DNA from: Cryptomeria japonica
Lineage: Eukaryota; Streptophyta; Pinopsida; Cupressales; Cupressaceae
Assembly (NCBI RefSeq): GCF_030272615.1
Contig: NC_081415.1
Coordinates: forward strand, 191,794,270 to 191,858,269
Direction: 5' to 3'
Length of the DNA: 64,000 nucleotides
The notes below the pieces were generated by a model. That model did no database searches, was not told the origin of the DNA, and saw only the letters and a list, made by a program, of their open reading frames with translations. The translations under genes were made by a program, and so were the position numbers. Position 1 is the first letter of the stretch, and every line of letters begins with the position of its first letter. Below, piece by piece: positions 12,882 to 24,931 of this stretch.

Positions 12882-15800
12882 CCTCTTCCAAGAAGGGGAC
12901 TCCACCTAAGAAGGATTAACCAACTTTTGCTTATTGCAAGAAGTATGGTCATGATGAGCATTGATGTCACGCCAAGAAATTTGATGAGTTGACAAATCTT
13001 CTTAAGAAAAATAACATCAACTTGCCATTCGCCTACAACAAGAAGGATTCATCTCCTTCCTCTTCCTCATAGTCTAAGGGAAAAGGGCAAGCATTTGTGG
13101 CTACAACAGGTTCTTCACAGTAGTGGATACTTGACTCGGGTGCCTCTTATCACATGGGTTCTACAAAGGAGCAGTTTTCTTCATTGGAGCCATCAAAGGT
13201 ACCTCACATTTAAATAGGTGGTGATACACAAGTTGAGGTTGAAGGGAAAGGTTTAGTTGAAATGGATGATAGAACATTTGAGAATGTTCTCTATGTTCCT
13301 AACTTGTCTACCAATCGTCTCTCTATCTAGCAAATCACTCACTATGGGAATCAAAAAAAGGTTGAGTTTACACCTGATTTAGTTGTGGTAAAGGAACTTC
13401 ATAATGATGCCTTGGTAGCAGTGGGACAAGTCAATGACAATTCAAGGCTTTATTCATTTTCCCGCTTCGTTCCAAGTTCTCCTTTTAGGGCCTTCCTTAC
13501 TCATTCAAATTTAGAAAGTAAGCTATGGCATGAGCGGTTTGGTCACCTCAACTACCGCTATCTTCAGCAACTCGGCACTAAAGACGTGGTCACATGTCTA
13601 CCTCAAATCAGTTTTTTAGAGGGTGTATGTTCAGGATGTTCCATGGGCAAGCATCTCGAGGAGAAGTTTGATAAGGGAAAAGCTTGGAGAGCTTTGGAAG
13701 TTCTTCAACTTGTTCACAGTGATGTAGTAGGTCCATTTCCATCACCTTCATTTAGTAAGGCCCGTTGTGTCCTCACCTTCATTGATGACTACTCTTGCTT
13801 CACTTGGGTCTACTTTTTTATTCATAAAAGTGAAGTGTTTGACAGATTTCAAGACTTCAAGGCTCGTGTGGAGAAGCAATCAGGGAAAGTGGTCAAGATT
13901 ATTCGCACAAATAATGGAAGGGAATATGTGAACAACAGACTTGAGGATTTTTGTACATTTGAGGGGATTGATCTTCAGCATTTTGTTGCTTACACTCCAC
14001 AGCAGAACAGAGTTGCAGAGCGCAAGAATAGAACTCTCAAAGAAATGGCTAGTTGTATGATACATGCATGTTCTCTTGATCTCACCTTTTGGGTAGAGGC
14101 TATCAATTGTGCCACACACATCCAAAATCAGCTTCCTCACAAATCTTTGACAGGTATTACTCTTTTTGAGGCTTGGACTGGTAGGAAACTGATTGTGAGA
14201 CATTTCAGAGTCTTTGGGTGTCCAACATGGGCTCGCATTCCTCCACAGAAATGCAAGGCATTGGAACCTCAGATTAGGTCTTGTCTTTTTGTTGGATATC
14301 CTGAGGATGTTAAGGCATATCAATTGATGGATCCTGAGACACACGAGGTGTTCATTGAGAGGAGTGTTCATTTTGAGGAAACCTCTCCTATCTTAGCCTT
14401 TCTACCTCCTCCATCTTCCTCCTTTGTGGATAGTGATGCCAGTGATTCAAATGATGAGACTCCTTCAACTCTGACTCGTAGGGTTACACCTCCATAGGGT
14501 CCACTTGTTGTTGAGCAGCCTCATTCTCCACCTCCACCTAGACCTCGTTGGGCTCGATAGACACTTGAGTCAGCAAGTTCTCTTTTTGGGGATCCTTCAG
14601 ATACACGAAGAACTCGATCATAGCATCAAGACCTTCCACATGCATTCATTGCTACTGCTTCTGATCCATAGAAATTTGGGGAAGCATTTGGGGTTCCTGA
14701 GTGGGACCATGCTATGGAGGAAGAGTATAGATCCTTGATGAGGAACAACACATGGGAGTTAGTCCCTCTCCCTAAGGGTACAAAGATGGTTCGATGTAAG
14801 TGGATTTATCAAACCAAGTTTGTAGCGGATGGGAGTGTGGATAAGTATAAGGCTCAGCTTGTTGCGAAAGGTTTCTCTTAGGTTCCAGGTGTTGACTATA
14901 CTGAGACCTTTGCGCCCGTAGCCAAGATGAACTCCATTTGCTTGGCACTTGCTATTGTTGTAGCTCGTGGTTGGGTTGTACATCAGATGGATGTGAAGAG
15001 TGCTTTTCTTCATGGGGATCTTGATGAGGAGATTTATATGGAGTAGCCACAAGGTTTCATCTAGGATTCTTCCTTGGTTTGCAGACTAAGGAAATCTCTC
15101 TATGGCCTTAAGTAGGCCCCCAGGGCTTGGTATGCCAAGATGGATTCCTTTCTTCTCTCAGCAAGGTTCACTGGGTGTCATTTTGATCTGAATGTCTACA
15201 TTTTGCGACAGGATGACTCACACTTGATACTTGTGCTCTATGTTTATGATTTGATCATTACAAAGAGCACTGCATCCATCATTAGCAGGGTCAAATCTGC
15301 TTTGCATGACAGATTTTCTATGAGTGACTTGGGTCTTTTGCATTACTTTCTTCGAGATAGATATTTCATAGTCACCTTCCAAGATAACACTATCGCAACC
15401 CAAGTATGCTCTTGATCTACTTGCACGCTTTCATATGGCTGATTGTAAGCCTGCACCGACTCCCTTTCTTTCAGGAGTCAATCTTGAGGCTCAATGCTCT
15501 TCTCCACCAGTTGATGCCACATTATATCATCAGCTTGTGGGTAGTCTCATCTACTTGACTCACACACGCTCTGATATTTCATTTGTGGTTGGCATGGTTT
15601 CCTGCTTCATGCAGGAACCACATGAGCTTCATTGGAAAGCTGCCAAATGCATCCTTCATTACATCCAAGGTACACATCATTATGGGATGCACTATGCAGC
15701 AGGCACAAGACTTCGCTTGGTTGGTTACACTGACTCTGATTGGGCTGGTGATCTTGATGATCGTAAGTCTACTTTCGGTTATAGCTCAGGCCCCATCTAT

Positions 15801-16145
15801 TGTCAGAGCAAGAAGCAGCATGCTATTGCTCTCTCTTCGACTGAGGTTGAGTATCGAGGAGATGTTAACGCAACGACTGAGACCATTTGGCTTCAGCAGA
15901 TTCTCATAGAGTTTGGGTTCATCACTCCATGTTTGATAGTCCTACATTATGACAATCAGAGTGCTATTGCAATCTCAAAGAACCCAGTCCAGCATCAGCA
16001 GACCAAACACATCAAGATTCATATGCACTACATCCGAGAGCTAATTAAGGAGCAGGTCATTGATTTGCAGTATTGTCCTATAGCAGAGCAGGTTGCAGAC
16101 ATATTCACCAAACCTTTCACCGAGAGTAAGTTCCAACAGTTGTGA
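12882..16145 (+). pseudogene. Copia-A gag end and pol, heavily interrupted by stops
   Basis: The reading frame of gag resumes right after the insert. It covers a zinc knuckle (about 12929-12970), protease ILDSGASYHMG (about 13127), integrase (13510-14300), RT (14750-15400) and RNase H (GYTDSDWAGD; ALSSTEVEY), ending at a normal stop after DIFTKPFTESKFQQL. In-frame stops start at 12917, 12962, 13070, 13121, 13211, 13328, 14495, 14558, 14621, 14669, 14879, 15044, 15062 and 15113; eleven of the fourteen are TAG. A frameshift lies near 15395. The integrase second Asp is Asn (RTNNGREY) and the RT box is YVYD instead of YVDD (15239-15250), so both enzymes are dead independently of the stops. Confidence 0.95.
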
Positions 16146-16448
16146 GCTCTCTTGGGGGTGTGGGATGTCTCATTAGGGGGGGTCAGCTGACTTCTCCTTC
16201 CTCTCTTATGGGGGGGACTTTTTCCTCTTTGAGGTTTTGTCCTTCTTCTTTGAGAGTCTTTTGTAGATTCATCTCTCTTTTGGGGGGGAATTTTTTCCCA
16301 CTGAGTTTTCTCCCTTTCTCCGTTTGTGAAAGATTGTATTACATAGTTTTGCTTACATTTGCATATTGTACATGGGTACCTATCATGGCCTAGTAGTCGA
16401 GACCCATCTTGCATTGTTGACTTGAGTCTTCATTCCCCTAAGTTACAC
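16146..16448 (+). other. Copia-A 3' untranslated interior
   Basis: T- and G-rich spacer between the pol stop and the purine tract, with several runs of seven Gs. No coding frame. Confidence 0.6.
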
Positions 16449-16459
16449 TTAAGGGGGGG
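16449..16459 (+). promoter_or_regulatory. Copia-A polypurine tract
   Basis: TTAAGGGGGGG immediately precedes the 3' LTR. Confidence 0.85.
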
Positions 16460-16903
16460 TGTTGGTCTAAATAATTATTCATCATGGATATTATTACACT
16501 TAAGTTAACTTAGGATAATGCATCTCATCGTAGTTTGGATATGAGACACTTACGGAAGTGTGCACATAGGGTTATAGCTTGTAGGAGAAATTTCACCTTT
16601 TGTGGTCTTACCTTGCTATTACACTCCACATTCAGTGGGTCCTCCAGCTCTTGTGGAATATTATATTGTTTCTCCTACCTACCCCTACTTTTTCTTACCT
16701 ACCCTTGTTTCTCATTGAGTCGCATGTTATGATTGTGTGCTTACATATCTATTTGCCTTGCCTATATAAGCAGGCCCATATTCATTGTATTGGTTAATCC
16801 AGTTGATCATTTGCATATTGATGAGAATACAATTTGTTCTTGTTATTCTTTTGTCTCTCTTTTATGCTTTTCATTGTGCCCTTGATTTTGGCAAAATCTC
16901 ACA
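16460..16903 (+). repeat. Copia-A 3' LTR
   Basis: Starts TGTTGGTCTAAATAATT and ends CTCACA; homologous to 3616-4062. The TATA box is at about 16762-16770. Followed by TGTGC, the partner of TGTGT on the left. Confidence 0.95.
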
Positions 16904-16908
16904 TGTGC

Positions 16909-17239
16909 TTACTATGAGTCATGAAAAAGAAAATTTTGAAATACCAAAGTACAAAGAAAAAGGCTCAATTTTCAAAGTAACTTGAATATTGAAAACACAT
17001 CATTGGTGTATACATAAAGTGTAACATTGAGCGGAGTGTATTCCCCCACGTTAAGCGATTATATAGGTTTTATCAGGAGCAATAGCTTTAAGGTAGTATG
17101 CATCCAAAAGACAGGCATGTTACCATAATGAGATGCCCCAAAAAAAGGAAAAATCAAAGGATAGTAGTCACAAAACATATAGGAAAAATCACATAAGGGA
17201 TCCACTAACTCTAGGGTCAGTAATGCACTTGTGATAAAT
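16909..17239 (-). other. Non-coding interior segment of the old element
   Basis: Lies between Copia-A and solo LTR copy 2. On the minus strand it holds runs such as TTTTTTTGGGG and a GGGGGAATACACTCC block but no open frame. By position it is 3' interior sequence of the old gag-protease element. Confidence 0.45.
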
Positions 17240-17244
17240 AGTGT

Positions 17245-18418
17245 TGTAATAGTGGAAACACTAGGGTTTCACCAATAAGGATAGTAAGACCACTAATTTT
17301 ACCTTAGGGACCACCACATTGAAAGAAGGGTAAATCTATTAGACCTAGTCATAACCAAATAAGAAAAGGGCTAAAATTATGATGATACTAACTGCTTTTT
17401 AGTTTACCCTCTTTCTTAGTTGAAAATGGATGTGAATTGTGAAATTAGGGTAAAATAATGAATAATTGAAGTATATTAAAAAAAAATACGGTTACAATAC
17501 CCATAGAGCCACAAATTGAGATCAAGGCAAAAGGAGATGTTTAGAACTTATTCCTAGAAGTGCAGCCTACTTTTTTGGGACCAAGTAGTACAAATTCACC
17601 TTGGTCCTCCTAATTTTGCTCCATCAAAAGCTAAACCTGTTCAACACGGTCAACAATATTGGAATCTCTAAGTACAACTCTTGAGCCTATTCCCTGCAAA
17701 TAGAAAGAGAGAAGAAATTATTGTGGATAGGGGTTTTCCTTAGGTCCAACCCCAATTTAGGAATTAACCTCAAATTGAATAGTGTAAATAGTGAAGTAAA
17801 TGCTAGGAGATATACCTCAAATCTGAAATTGTTGATGGAAGGATTGGTGATGCAATCCTCTTTGAATGTAATGGCATGACAAACACATGAACATGAAAAC
17901 CCTAATCAAACACACAGGCTTGCATGAATATTGATGTAACTTTGCTCCATAATGGTTGAAGGATGAAATGTTGTCTTGAATGCTTGAGAATGTTGGATAT
18001 AAAGTATTCTCAATTGCTTCTAGGTCTTAGTGGATTGAGTCTTAGATGTAAAATGAATTGATAAAATGTCTTTATATAGGGTTCCCTAGGTAAATTACTA
18101 ATTAGGCTAACCTCCTACGGTCAAGTGTAGTCACGGGGACCAAAATCCATCAAGAAAGGAAAGAGTCTACCCCATTTTAGATTTGGGCTTGTTTAAGGGG
18201 GAATAGGGAATTTTGAGGCACCCTGGTCCTCCAAAAATAGAACCAGACAATCGCGAAATAGGAGAGGACGGCCTTCAAAATGGGGATCACCCAATGGTGT
18301 CAACGGGTTAGATCAAGAGGGATCAAAACGTGCCTAAGGGAAATTAAAATAGGGCATGAAAATGAAAGAGCATAAACATGAGGTTTGAATTGTAGTAGTT
18401 ACAATTTACGACACTACA
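17245..18418 (-). repeat. Solo LTR (copy 2) with target duplication AGTGT
   Basis: On the minus strand it runs from TGTAGTGTCGTAAATTG to TTCCACTATTACA, a clean TG...CA. AGTGT occurs at 17240-17244 and at 18419-18423. No interior is attached, so it arose by LTR-LTR recombination after inserting into a relative. A TATA-like CTATATAAAG lies on the minus strand near 18070-18079. Confidence 0.93.
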
Positions 18419-18423
18419 AGTGT

Positions 18424-18834
18424 ATATCAAAAATAATTGTATTGAATTGACCTCATCCCTCAAAGGTAGTGGAAGTAAAAACTCAATGGAAGAAGAGCAC
18501 AAGAGATAACACACAAATATCTTTTTTAGTCAACATAGAAAAGACCAAAAAAGAGATCTCAATGCTTTGTGTCATCCCCAAGTACACAACACAAGAGCAC
18601 ATGAACAAATAATAGCATATGTATGACATAACATAGATACGACATATAGAAGAATTGAGATACAAATAGAGGAATGTCACAATAAATTTGACCTCTTTAT
18701 TACCTTGCACCAACGGAGTAACAAGGGTCATTGAAAAAGAACCTAACATAACACAAAAACATATCAAGTAGCACATCATAGGGAAGGCACATTATGAACA
18801 AGCAAACACACAAAAGAGAATCCATGACACTAAT
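18424..18834 (-). other. Non-coding interior piece next to solo LTR copy 2
   Basis: Only short accidental frames with hydrophobic, low-complexity translations. I see no domain. Confidence 0.45.
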
Positions 18835-20095
18835 GAAGCTAATCAAGCAAATCATCTGCCTCCCAATCTTGCTTAACATCATTTAGGGATGGTGTAAAAG
18901 ATAAAACAAGAGCCACATTGAGCACAATAGATGGAGCTACTGCGATTTCAAAACAAAGACCATGCTCTAATGATGAATCACTTTGTTTGTCAATAGGAGC
19001 TAGGGTTAATATTTATTTTGAAAAATGTAAAGATAACTTATAATTAATCTCAACAAGCTCATACATATCATCAAAATAATTAGGATCATTAGCTTTATCA
19101 TGAACAACATATGTATCATCATCTAAATTAATCATAATAGAATCTTTAATGTGAAAAGATGTTGAACCATCATTTTTCTTGAGCACTTTTAATTTAGTTG
19201 ATTTGAGTCCAACTCCTCCCTAGGGTTAGGCGAAGGTTGGACAAACGAGACCAAGTCAAAATTTTGTGTCTTTGGGGAGGAAAGGGTTTGGGAAGAAAGC
19301 TCATGAGCATTAGCATGTAGTCTTCATCATCTTTCTCTCACACAACAATTCCTTTTAGTTTTAGCCAAGACATGTGAAGGTTGAGGATCAATTGACATAT
19401 GATTCTTTTCTTCCCTTATAGGGGGGGGAACAAAAGAAACCCCAATAGGTTGAGAGACACATGATTCCAAGTGAATTCCTTTATATGATTTAGAAGGTTG
19501 GATTGTGTCATATATAGGAGGAATAGGAGTAGGAAGAAGACCAAGTCCGAGATAAGAAAAATAAATATCCATGGGTGTAGGGTCTCTAGGTTTACTCAAG
19601 GCCATTATCATCTCATTTTTTTATTTTTGATAAGGTAAGAAAAAGATGTCATTTTGAGGATTTAAGCATTCAAGTTGTTTAGGCAAAAAGTAATCAAGAG
19701 TGAAAATTTCAACGCTCGGTTGTGAGTTGGCAAAGGCTATGATTATCCATTATAATAGTGGCATTGTGAGGGAATTTCAAACATTTGTGAATTATAGAAG
19801 GGATAGCTTTCATAGAAGAGAGCTAAGGATGTCCCAACTTCAAATGAAATTGATTCGATGTCAGAATGATAAAAAAGGTGACATCTAAGCACTTAGTACC
19901 AACCTCAACAAAAAGAGTAATAGTAGTACCAATAGTAGGACAAAAAAACATCATACACCTTAACCGTAACATCAAATTTATCATGTTATTTGATGCAATT
20001 GTTGAGTAAAAAGATTCTTTAGTAATCTCATTCACCATACATACCAGATCAATCAGCACCCCTCATGGGAGTTTGTCTTTGATCTTCATAGTAAT
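18835..20095 (-). pseudogene. Retropepsin-like protease and linker of the old element
   Basis: Read on the minus strand from 20095 downward, the remnant has the plant Gypsy protease C-terminal pattern: LIDLVCMVNEIT near the start, then FFIILTSNQFHLKLGHP and a tryptophan-containing, KCLKFPH-type continuation to about 19700. A proline-rich linker follows (19611-19327), then scattered degenerate frames to a stop near 18835. Frames shift several times. No RT palm motif follows before LTR copy 2, so polymerase sequence was either never there or lost. The N-terminal half of this reading frame lies across solo LTR copy 3. The protease would mature Gag. Assignment rests on the KLG-type motif; confidence is moderate. 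Confidence 0.6.
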
Positions 20096-21251
20096 TATAA
20101 TGGTGAAAAATTAGGGTTTCCACCATTAGAGGGATGAAAGCCGGTAATTGCCATTACATTCAAAAGAGAGATGAATCCAATAGATCCAATCCCAAATCAA
20201 GAATGATAAGGACTGAATACTGAATGGATTTAAGGAGAGAGGATTGATTTTGTTTACCCTCTTTTGTGAGTTGAAATTCTAAATTAAAATAAAATGCTAA
20301 AAAATAAAGGGAAAAATGCAAAAACAATGAGCTACAGATGCGAGATTTTCGTGTCCACCTGGATCTGAACAGTAGATGCAGATTTGGATTCGATCCCTGA
20401 AAAGGCTCCAAAAATGTCGGGATCGGTGTGCTTATTTCCTGGTCCTCCTACTTTTTTGCACGCCAAAGCGAGTTGATTCGTCTCTGCGAATAATGTTTAT
20501 TCTAAGAAGTACAGCTTCATACTTGTTTCCTCCACACATACAAAAGGGGAAATAGGTTGGGAGTAGGGGTTTGCCTAAGTCAACCTCGGTTTAGAATCAA
20601 CCTTGAATGAAATATTATAAATACTGAAATAAAATGATTGAAGGATATACCCCAAATCTGAAATGACTAGTAATGATGTTTTGCTTCATGAATGTAATCA
20701 CGTGTTGTATGAAATGGCATGAACATGACAAAACCATAATCACACACACATGCTTTGTAAATGATTTATGTAATGTTTCTCCATGATTGATGAATGAAGA
20801 ATGCAGCCTTGAAGACTTCTAGAAATGCTTGATGATGAATGCTTCAATGATTGAATAATTGTATCATGATATCATCATATTTCTTGTATGCTTGTATCCT
20901 TATCATTATGTCCAAATGAGAGGGGAAAACCTCCTTATATACTTGCCCATCAAAAATAATAATAGTTTTCTGACATAGGCCGACATGAGGAGAGATTTCT
21001 CACTCAAATTTGAAGATGCAAGAGGGGACCAAGATAGGGCCCAATTAAGGAGGACCAGGGCGTGGTGCCCTGGTCCCAATGAGGCTTTGGATCTAGGCTA
21101 AGGGGTTATGTGGTGGATAAATTGAAGATAAGGTCAAATTTGCATGGTATAAGCATAATCGGGCCTTAATTAGGCATAGGGATATGAACACTAAGGTGAG
21201 GGATCCAAATGCGGTCAAAATTGCAAAAGGGTGCAATTTTAGGATGCTACA
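20096..21251 (-). repeat. Solo LTR (copy 3) with target duplication GTAAT
   Basis: Minus strand TGTAGCATCCTAAAATTGC to CACCATTATA. GTAAT flanks it at 20091-20095 and 21252-21256. If the LTR and one target copy are skipped, the minus-strand frame of the surrounding Gag/protease remnant runs on across the junction, showing that it inserted into coding sequence. A TATA-like GTATATAAGG lies on the minus strand near 20935-20944. Confidence 0.94.
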
Positions 21252-21256
21252 GTAAT

Positions 21257-23162
21257 ATATAATGGGCCATCAAGTGCAACAATAGTCTCAATAGGATAGA
21301 AAGTAATGTATAGGTCTTTTGTAGGTTTAGGTTTGTCAATGAGACTTACAAAATTATTATATTCTACACTAAGATCATTAGGGGAGAAAGTGGCTAAGAC
21401 TCAACATCAATGGTAGAATGAAAAGGTAATGGATTGGTGAAGATTTGGAGGTTTTGGTTAGGAGTTCCATATTTATTCCCTTTCTCGTTCACACTAGCTA
21501 CAAATATAGTACTGTTATCAACAGTATTGAATCTTATTCCTCAACTAGTAATATTTCTCAGTATTATGACCTAGTCGACAATGATATTGACAAAAATCTT
21601 TAGGATCATGGGAAGTTGGCAATGGTTTAGAATAGTCAATTGATTTGATGGGAGGAAGCTACAAAATATTATAATTCATCAACCTCAATATTATACTATG
21701 CAAAGACTCAAAAAGAGGGCTTAATTATTTTCTAAAGTATTTGCATAAAGGGGCCACACCTAGTGTCATGACTACCACTTGAGTGTTGATGTCATTTATT
21801 TTGATGAAATTTTTGGTTAGTTTGAACTTCATAAATGATTGTTGAGCACTCTCATTCTTATCAACTGGAGCCATTAAAGAGGATGATTCAAATTGACTCA
21901 CTTGAAGCTGATAATAATGAAGCACTACACACAATTTTGTAAAAGAAGTAAACTCAAAAAATAGAAACTTATCATATCGTTTTGTAGATTAGCAATAAAA
22001 ATTCTTTGAACATCATGATCACGCATATGATAATCAATTTGTGAATGCAAATGTTTATATCTACGAATAAAATCAATTGATTTTTCTTTACCTCGTTTAC
22101 AATAAATTAAAACAGTCAAAGTAATCTAATGGGGACCAATATTACTTTGAATTTATTGAATGAAAACATTAGCCAATTCTTGACAAAAAAAGTAATAGAA
22201 TAAGGATACAAAGAACAATACCATTGCAAGGCTTTATCTCTAAAAGTTCAAGTAATTAATTTTGCCATGAGTTTTTGATGATGAGAGACATAACTACACA
22301 AGGTTTGAAAAGGCTTCACATGAGTCAAGGGGTCATCTTTTCCATTGTATAACTCCAATTGAGGAATCTCCACATGATTAGGAGGAAATGCATTTACAAT
22401 CTCATTAGATAGTGGACTCACTACATTAAATGTGAGAATATTGAATTTGGATCGAGTTAAAGAAGTCAATTGATGTTGTAAGGATGAAATAGTTTGGGCT
22501 AGGTTATTGATAGTTCCTTTAGTAGATGAATTGAATTTGGACATATTGGATTGTGATGGAGAAGTAATATTGTTGTAAGTAGAGGTTGAAAATAAGGAAG
22601 GGGAAAATTATGGTATGTTGGTATGGGAGATGGTTGTGAAACAAATGGAAGACTCGTGAAAGGAGATATGTAAGAATATTGATTAATTAGATTTCCCTCA
22701 TGACTAACATGTGTAGGATTATTATTTTATGTGGAATTAATTATGACAGAAGATGTAAATGTAGGCACACTGGGCAAGGATGTAGGCATAGAAATGGAAT
22801 GGTTAACTTAAATAGTGGGTTGAGAGTAACCAAGGACTTTGGCACACTTTTGATTAGCATAATATTGGTATTAACAATATGAGAAAGGTCAAACAAAACA
22901 TCCACACCTAACTTATCACTTTGAACCATTATTTTCATCCTTCAATCAAGGGGATTGCCTCAGTATTCTAGTATTGTGGACCCATCCATTGTTGAAGATT
23001 TTCAAACTTGTTATCAATCTTCTCCAATTGGTCAATAGTAACCCTAGTTAATGATTCATCCCCATCATGATAAGTATGAGGTGAATGGGGATATATGATA
23101 TTAGGTATGCCATTTGTTAGATTAGAAGAAGCACCAACATTAACATGGAATAAGTTAGTCAA
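21257..23162 (-). pseudogene. Gag remnant of the old element
   Basis: Minus-strand pieces in order: an N-terminal segment (23162-22968); a degenerate KLGVDVLFDLSHIV piece near 22900; the retrotransposon gag core (22544-22248) with VEIPQLELYNGKDDPLTHV; its continuation (22119-21925) with FIRRYKHL; and a knuckle-like CQYHCRLGHNTEKY (about 21550-21595) whose last Cys is Tyr. Stops and frame changes separate the pieces. This is the Gypsy-type gag that packages RNA in virus-like particles. Beyond the knuckle the frame leads into the sequence interrupted by solo LTR copy 3. Confidence 0.72.
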
Positions 23163-23612
23163 CTAAGGCTCCATATCCTTAGTGTTTAAACCAAGTGTGA
23201 AGCCCTAAGTCTATAACTTCTTCTCAATAGAATATTGCATGTAGGACTAAGGGTAACAAAACTCATGCACAAAGAGGGAAAAATTGAATGCAAATATTAA
23301 AAATGTAAACTATGATTAAACAATGCAATTTCTTTGTAAAATGATTGATTAACCAATGAATTAAATAATGTGAATTATTATATTGAACACTAAATCCATC
23401 TAAATATAAACATGACATGTCATAACAATCAGATCTAAAAAATTATGCAACTCACAAATCAATTTTAGAAGAATAAATTAGGGTTTTTATAAATTTAACC
23501 TCAAAATTTATATAATTGAATTGCATACATGAATATTTAAGTGCATAAAAATTAGATCTAAGACAATAAAACACAAATAAGCTTGAAGCAAATCAGATTC
23601 ACCAGAATCCAT
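23163..23612 (-). other. 5' leader of the old element
   Basis: AT-rich non-coding sequence between the 5' LTR and gag. Immediately next to the LTR the minus strand reads TGGATTCTGGTGAATCTG, a possible primer binding site beginning with TGG. I could not assign it to a tRNA. Confidence 0.45.
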
Positions 23613-24931
23613 TATAAGGAAATTAGGGTTTCACCAATTACGATGATAAAACCACTAATCTCACAAAATCAACCAATACATTAAAAGGAGGGGTAAATTC
23701 AATACATCTAGCCACAATTCAATTAAAGAAAAGGGCTAAAATAACAATTAAATTTATATGTTTGTTGTCTCCCCCTTTTGGAGTTGAAAATTGATTTGTA
23801 AAGTTTAGGGCAAAACAATGGATAATTGGAATAAAATAATAATAACAGTGTCATAGATGTTAGACAGAGCCACAAATAGAAATTTGAGCAGGGAAAATGA
23901 ATTAGAACCTATAGCTGAAAACTCGAACTGAATTGTCGAGACTAGGGTGGTAGGTCACCTTGGTCCTATAACTTCTAAACAAGAAAGCGAGATCTTTTTC
24001 TGGATTAGGGAGACACACAGGATCCATTGATGGAAGATCGAGCAAAATTCTCAACACCAAGGTAGTAGGTTGCCCTAGTCCTCTACTTTTCACTCTTGTA
24101 AAAGTTGAACCTATTTGTTGTCTATTTTGTCAGAATCTTCGATTGTAGCTTTTAAATCATTTTCTTGTACACACACACACACATAGAGAGAGAGAGAGAA
24201 GGGTTGAGGTTTCCTTGGGTCAAACCCCATTTATGAATTAACCTTGAAATTGAAATGAAAATTAAAATAGAAATAGAATTAAATTGCAACAAGATGCTTT
24301 CCTTTTGAGGGAAAGGATAAATTTGAAATTGAATGCTTGTAATTGATGTTGATACCTTGATGAAGCTTTCTTGAATCCTTAGACAACGGCTTAGGATGTC
24401 ATGTAGAATGTCTTCATGGAATTTTGATCATGGATGCCATCTTGAATGCTTGAACTTGATTAAACCTCTCCTTCAATGCTTGATGAATACTTGATTGCTT
24501 GCTCACTTGGATTGAATTTGATAGATAGAGAGATCATAGGCTTCATCCAAATCAGACCACAAATGAGAGGAGTAGGCCTCCTTTTATACTTAACCATGTA
24601 AAAATGATTTGAATTTCTGGAGCAAGCCGACATGAGACATAAATTCTCGTCCAGTTGATATGACTATTGTTGGGACCAAATTTGATCCTAATTAGGACCT
24701 GACCAAGGCAGTGTTGCGCCTTGGTCCTGAGCTAGGACCATAGCTCCCTAGTGCCCTAGTCCTGGAAATCAAGACTCAAACTTGGAATTGAGACAAAACA
24801 GGAGTTGAAAATGCAATTTTATGGAAGATGTGAGCAAAATCAAAGCAAACATCAGGTACAGAAATACAAAATGCAAAGGTGAGGTCTAGGTGAGGACAAA
24901 ATTGTATGTGGATACAATTTACAATACTACA
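23613..24931 (-). repeat. LTR copy 4, 5' LTR of the old gag-protease element
   Basis: Minus strand TGTAGTATTGTAAATTG to about CCTTATA. It carries the CA/GA microsatellite and a TATA-like GTATAAAAGGAGG (about 24577-24589, minus strand), as does copy 1. Gag remnants lie downstream in the right orientation. The inner edge is approximate. Confidence 0.8.

Larger units (their letters stand above)
3616..16903 (+). mobile_element. Copia-A: Ty1/Copia retrotransposon, interrupted by Copia-B
   Basis: LTRs of 447 and 444 bp bracket a primer binding site, a long leader, gag, protease, integrase, RT and RNase H in Copia order, then a polypurine tract. Flanking 5-mers are TGTGT (3611-3615) and TGTGC (16904-16908), an imperfect target duplication. 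Without the 6.7-kb Copia-B insert and its extra 5-bp repeat it is about 6.5 kb. I count about 32 substitutions and 3 small indels between its LTRs (about 7%). It is inactive: at least 14 in-frame stops, several frameshifts and mutated catalytic residues. Confidence 0.93.
2053..24931 (-). mobile_element. Old nested gag-protease LTR retrotransposon (no RT or integrase seen)
   Basis: Four related LTRs of 1.15-1.35 kb lie in this span, all minus-strand, each beginning TGTAG(C/T)A on that strand. The copies at 23613-24931 and 2053-3402 are most alike and share a CA/GA compound microsatellite, so I infer they are the 5' and 3' LTRs of one element. Its interior is split by two solo LTRs of the same family and by Copia-A. 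The surviving interior encodes Gag-like and retropepsin-like remnants; I find no reverse transcriptase or integrase. It looks like a Gypsy-type, possibly non-autonomous element. Pairing of the outer LTRs is inferred, because no matching outer target duplication was found. Alternatively the 2053 copy is another solo LTR. Confidence 0.6.
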
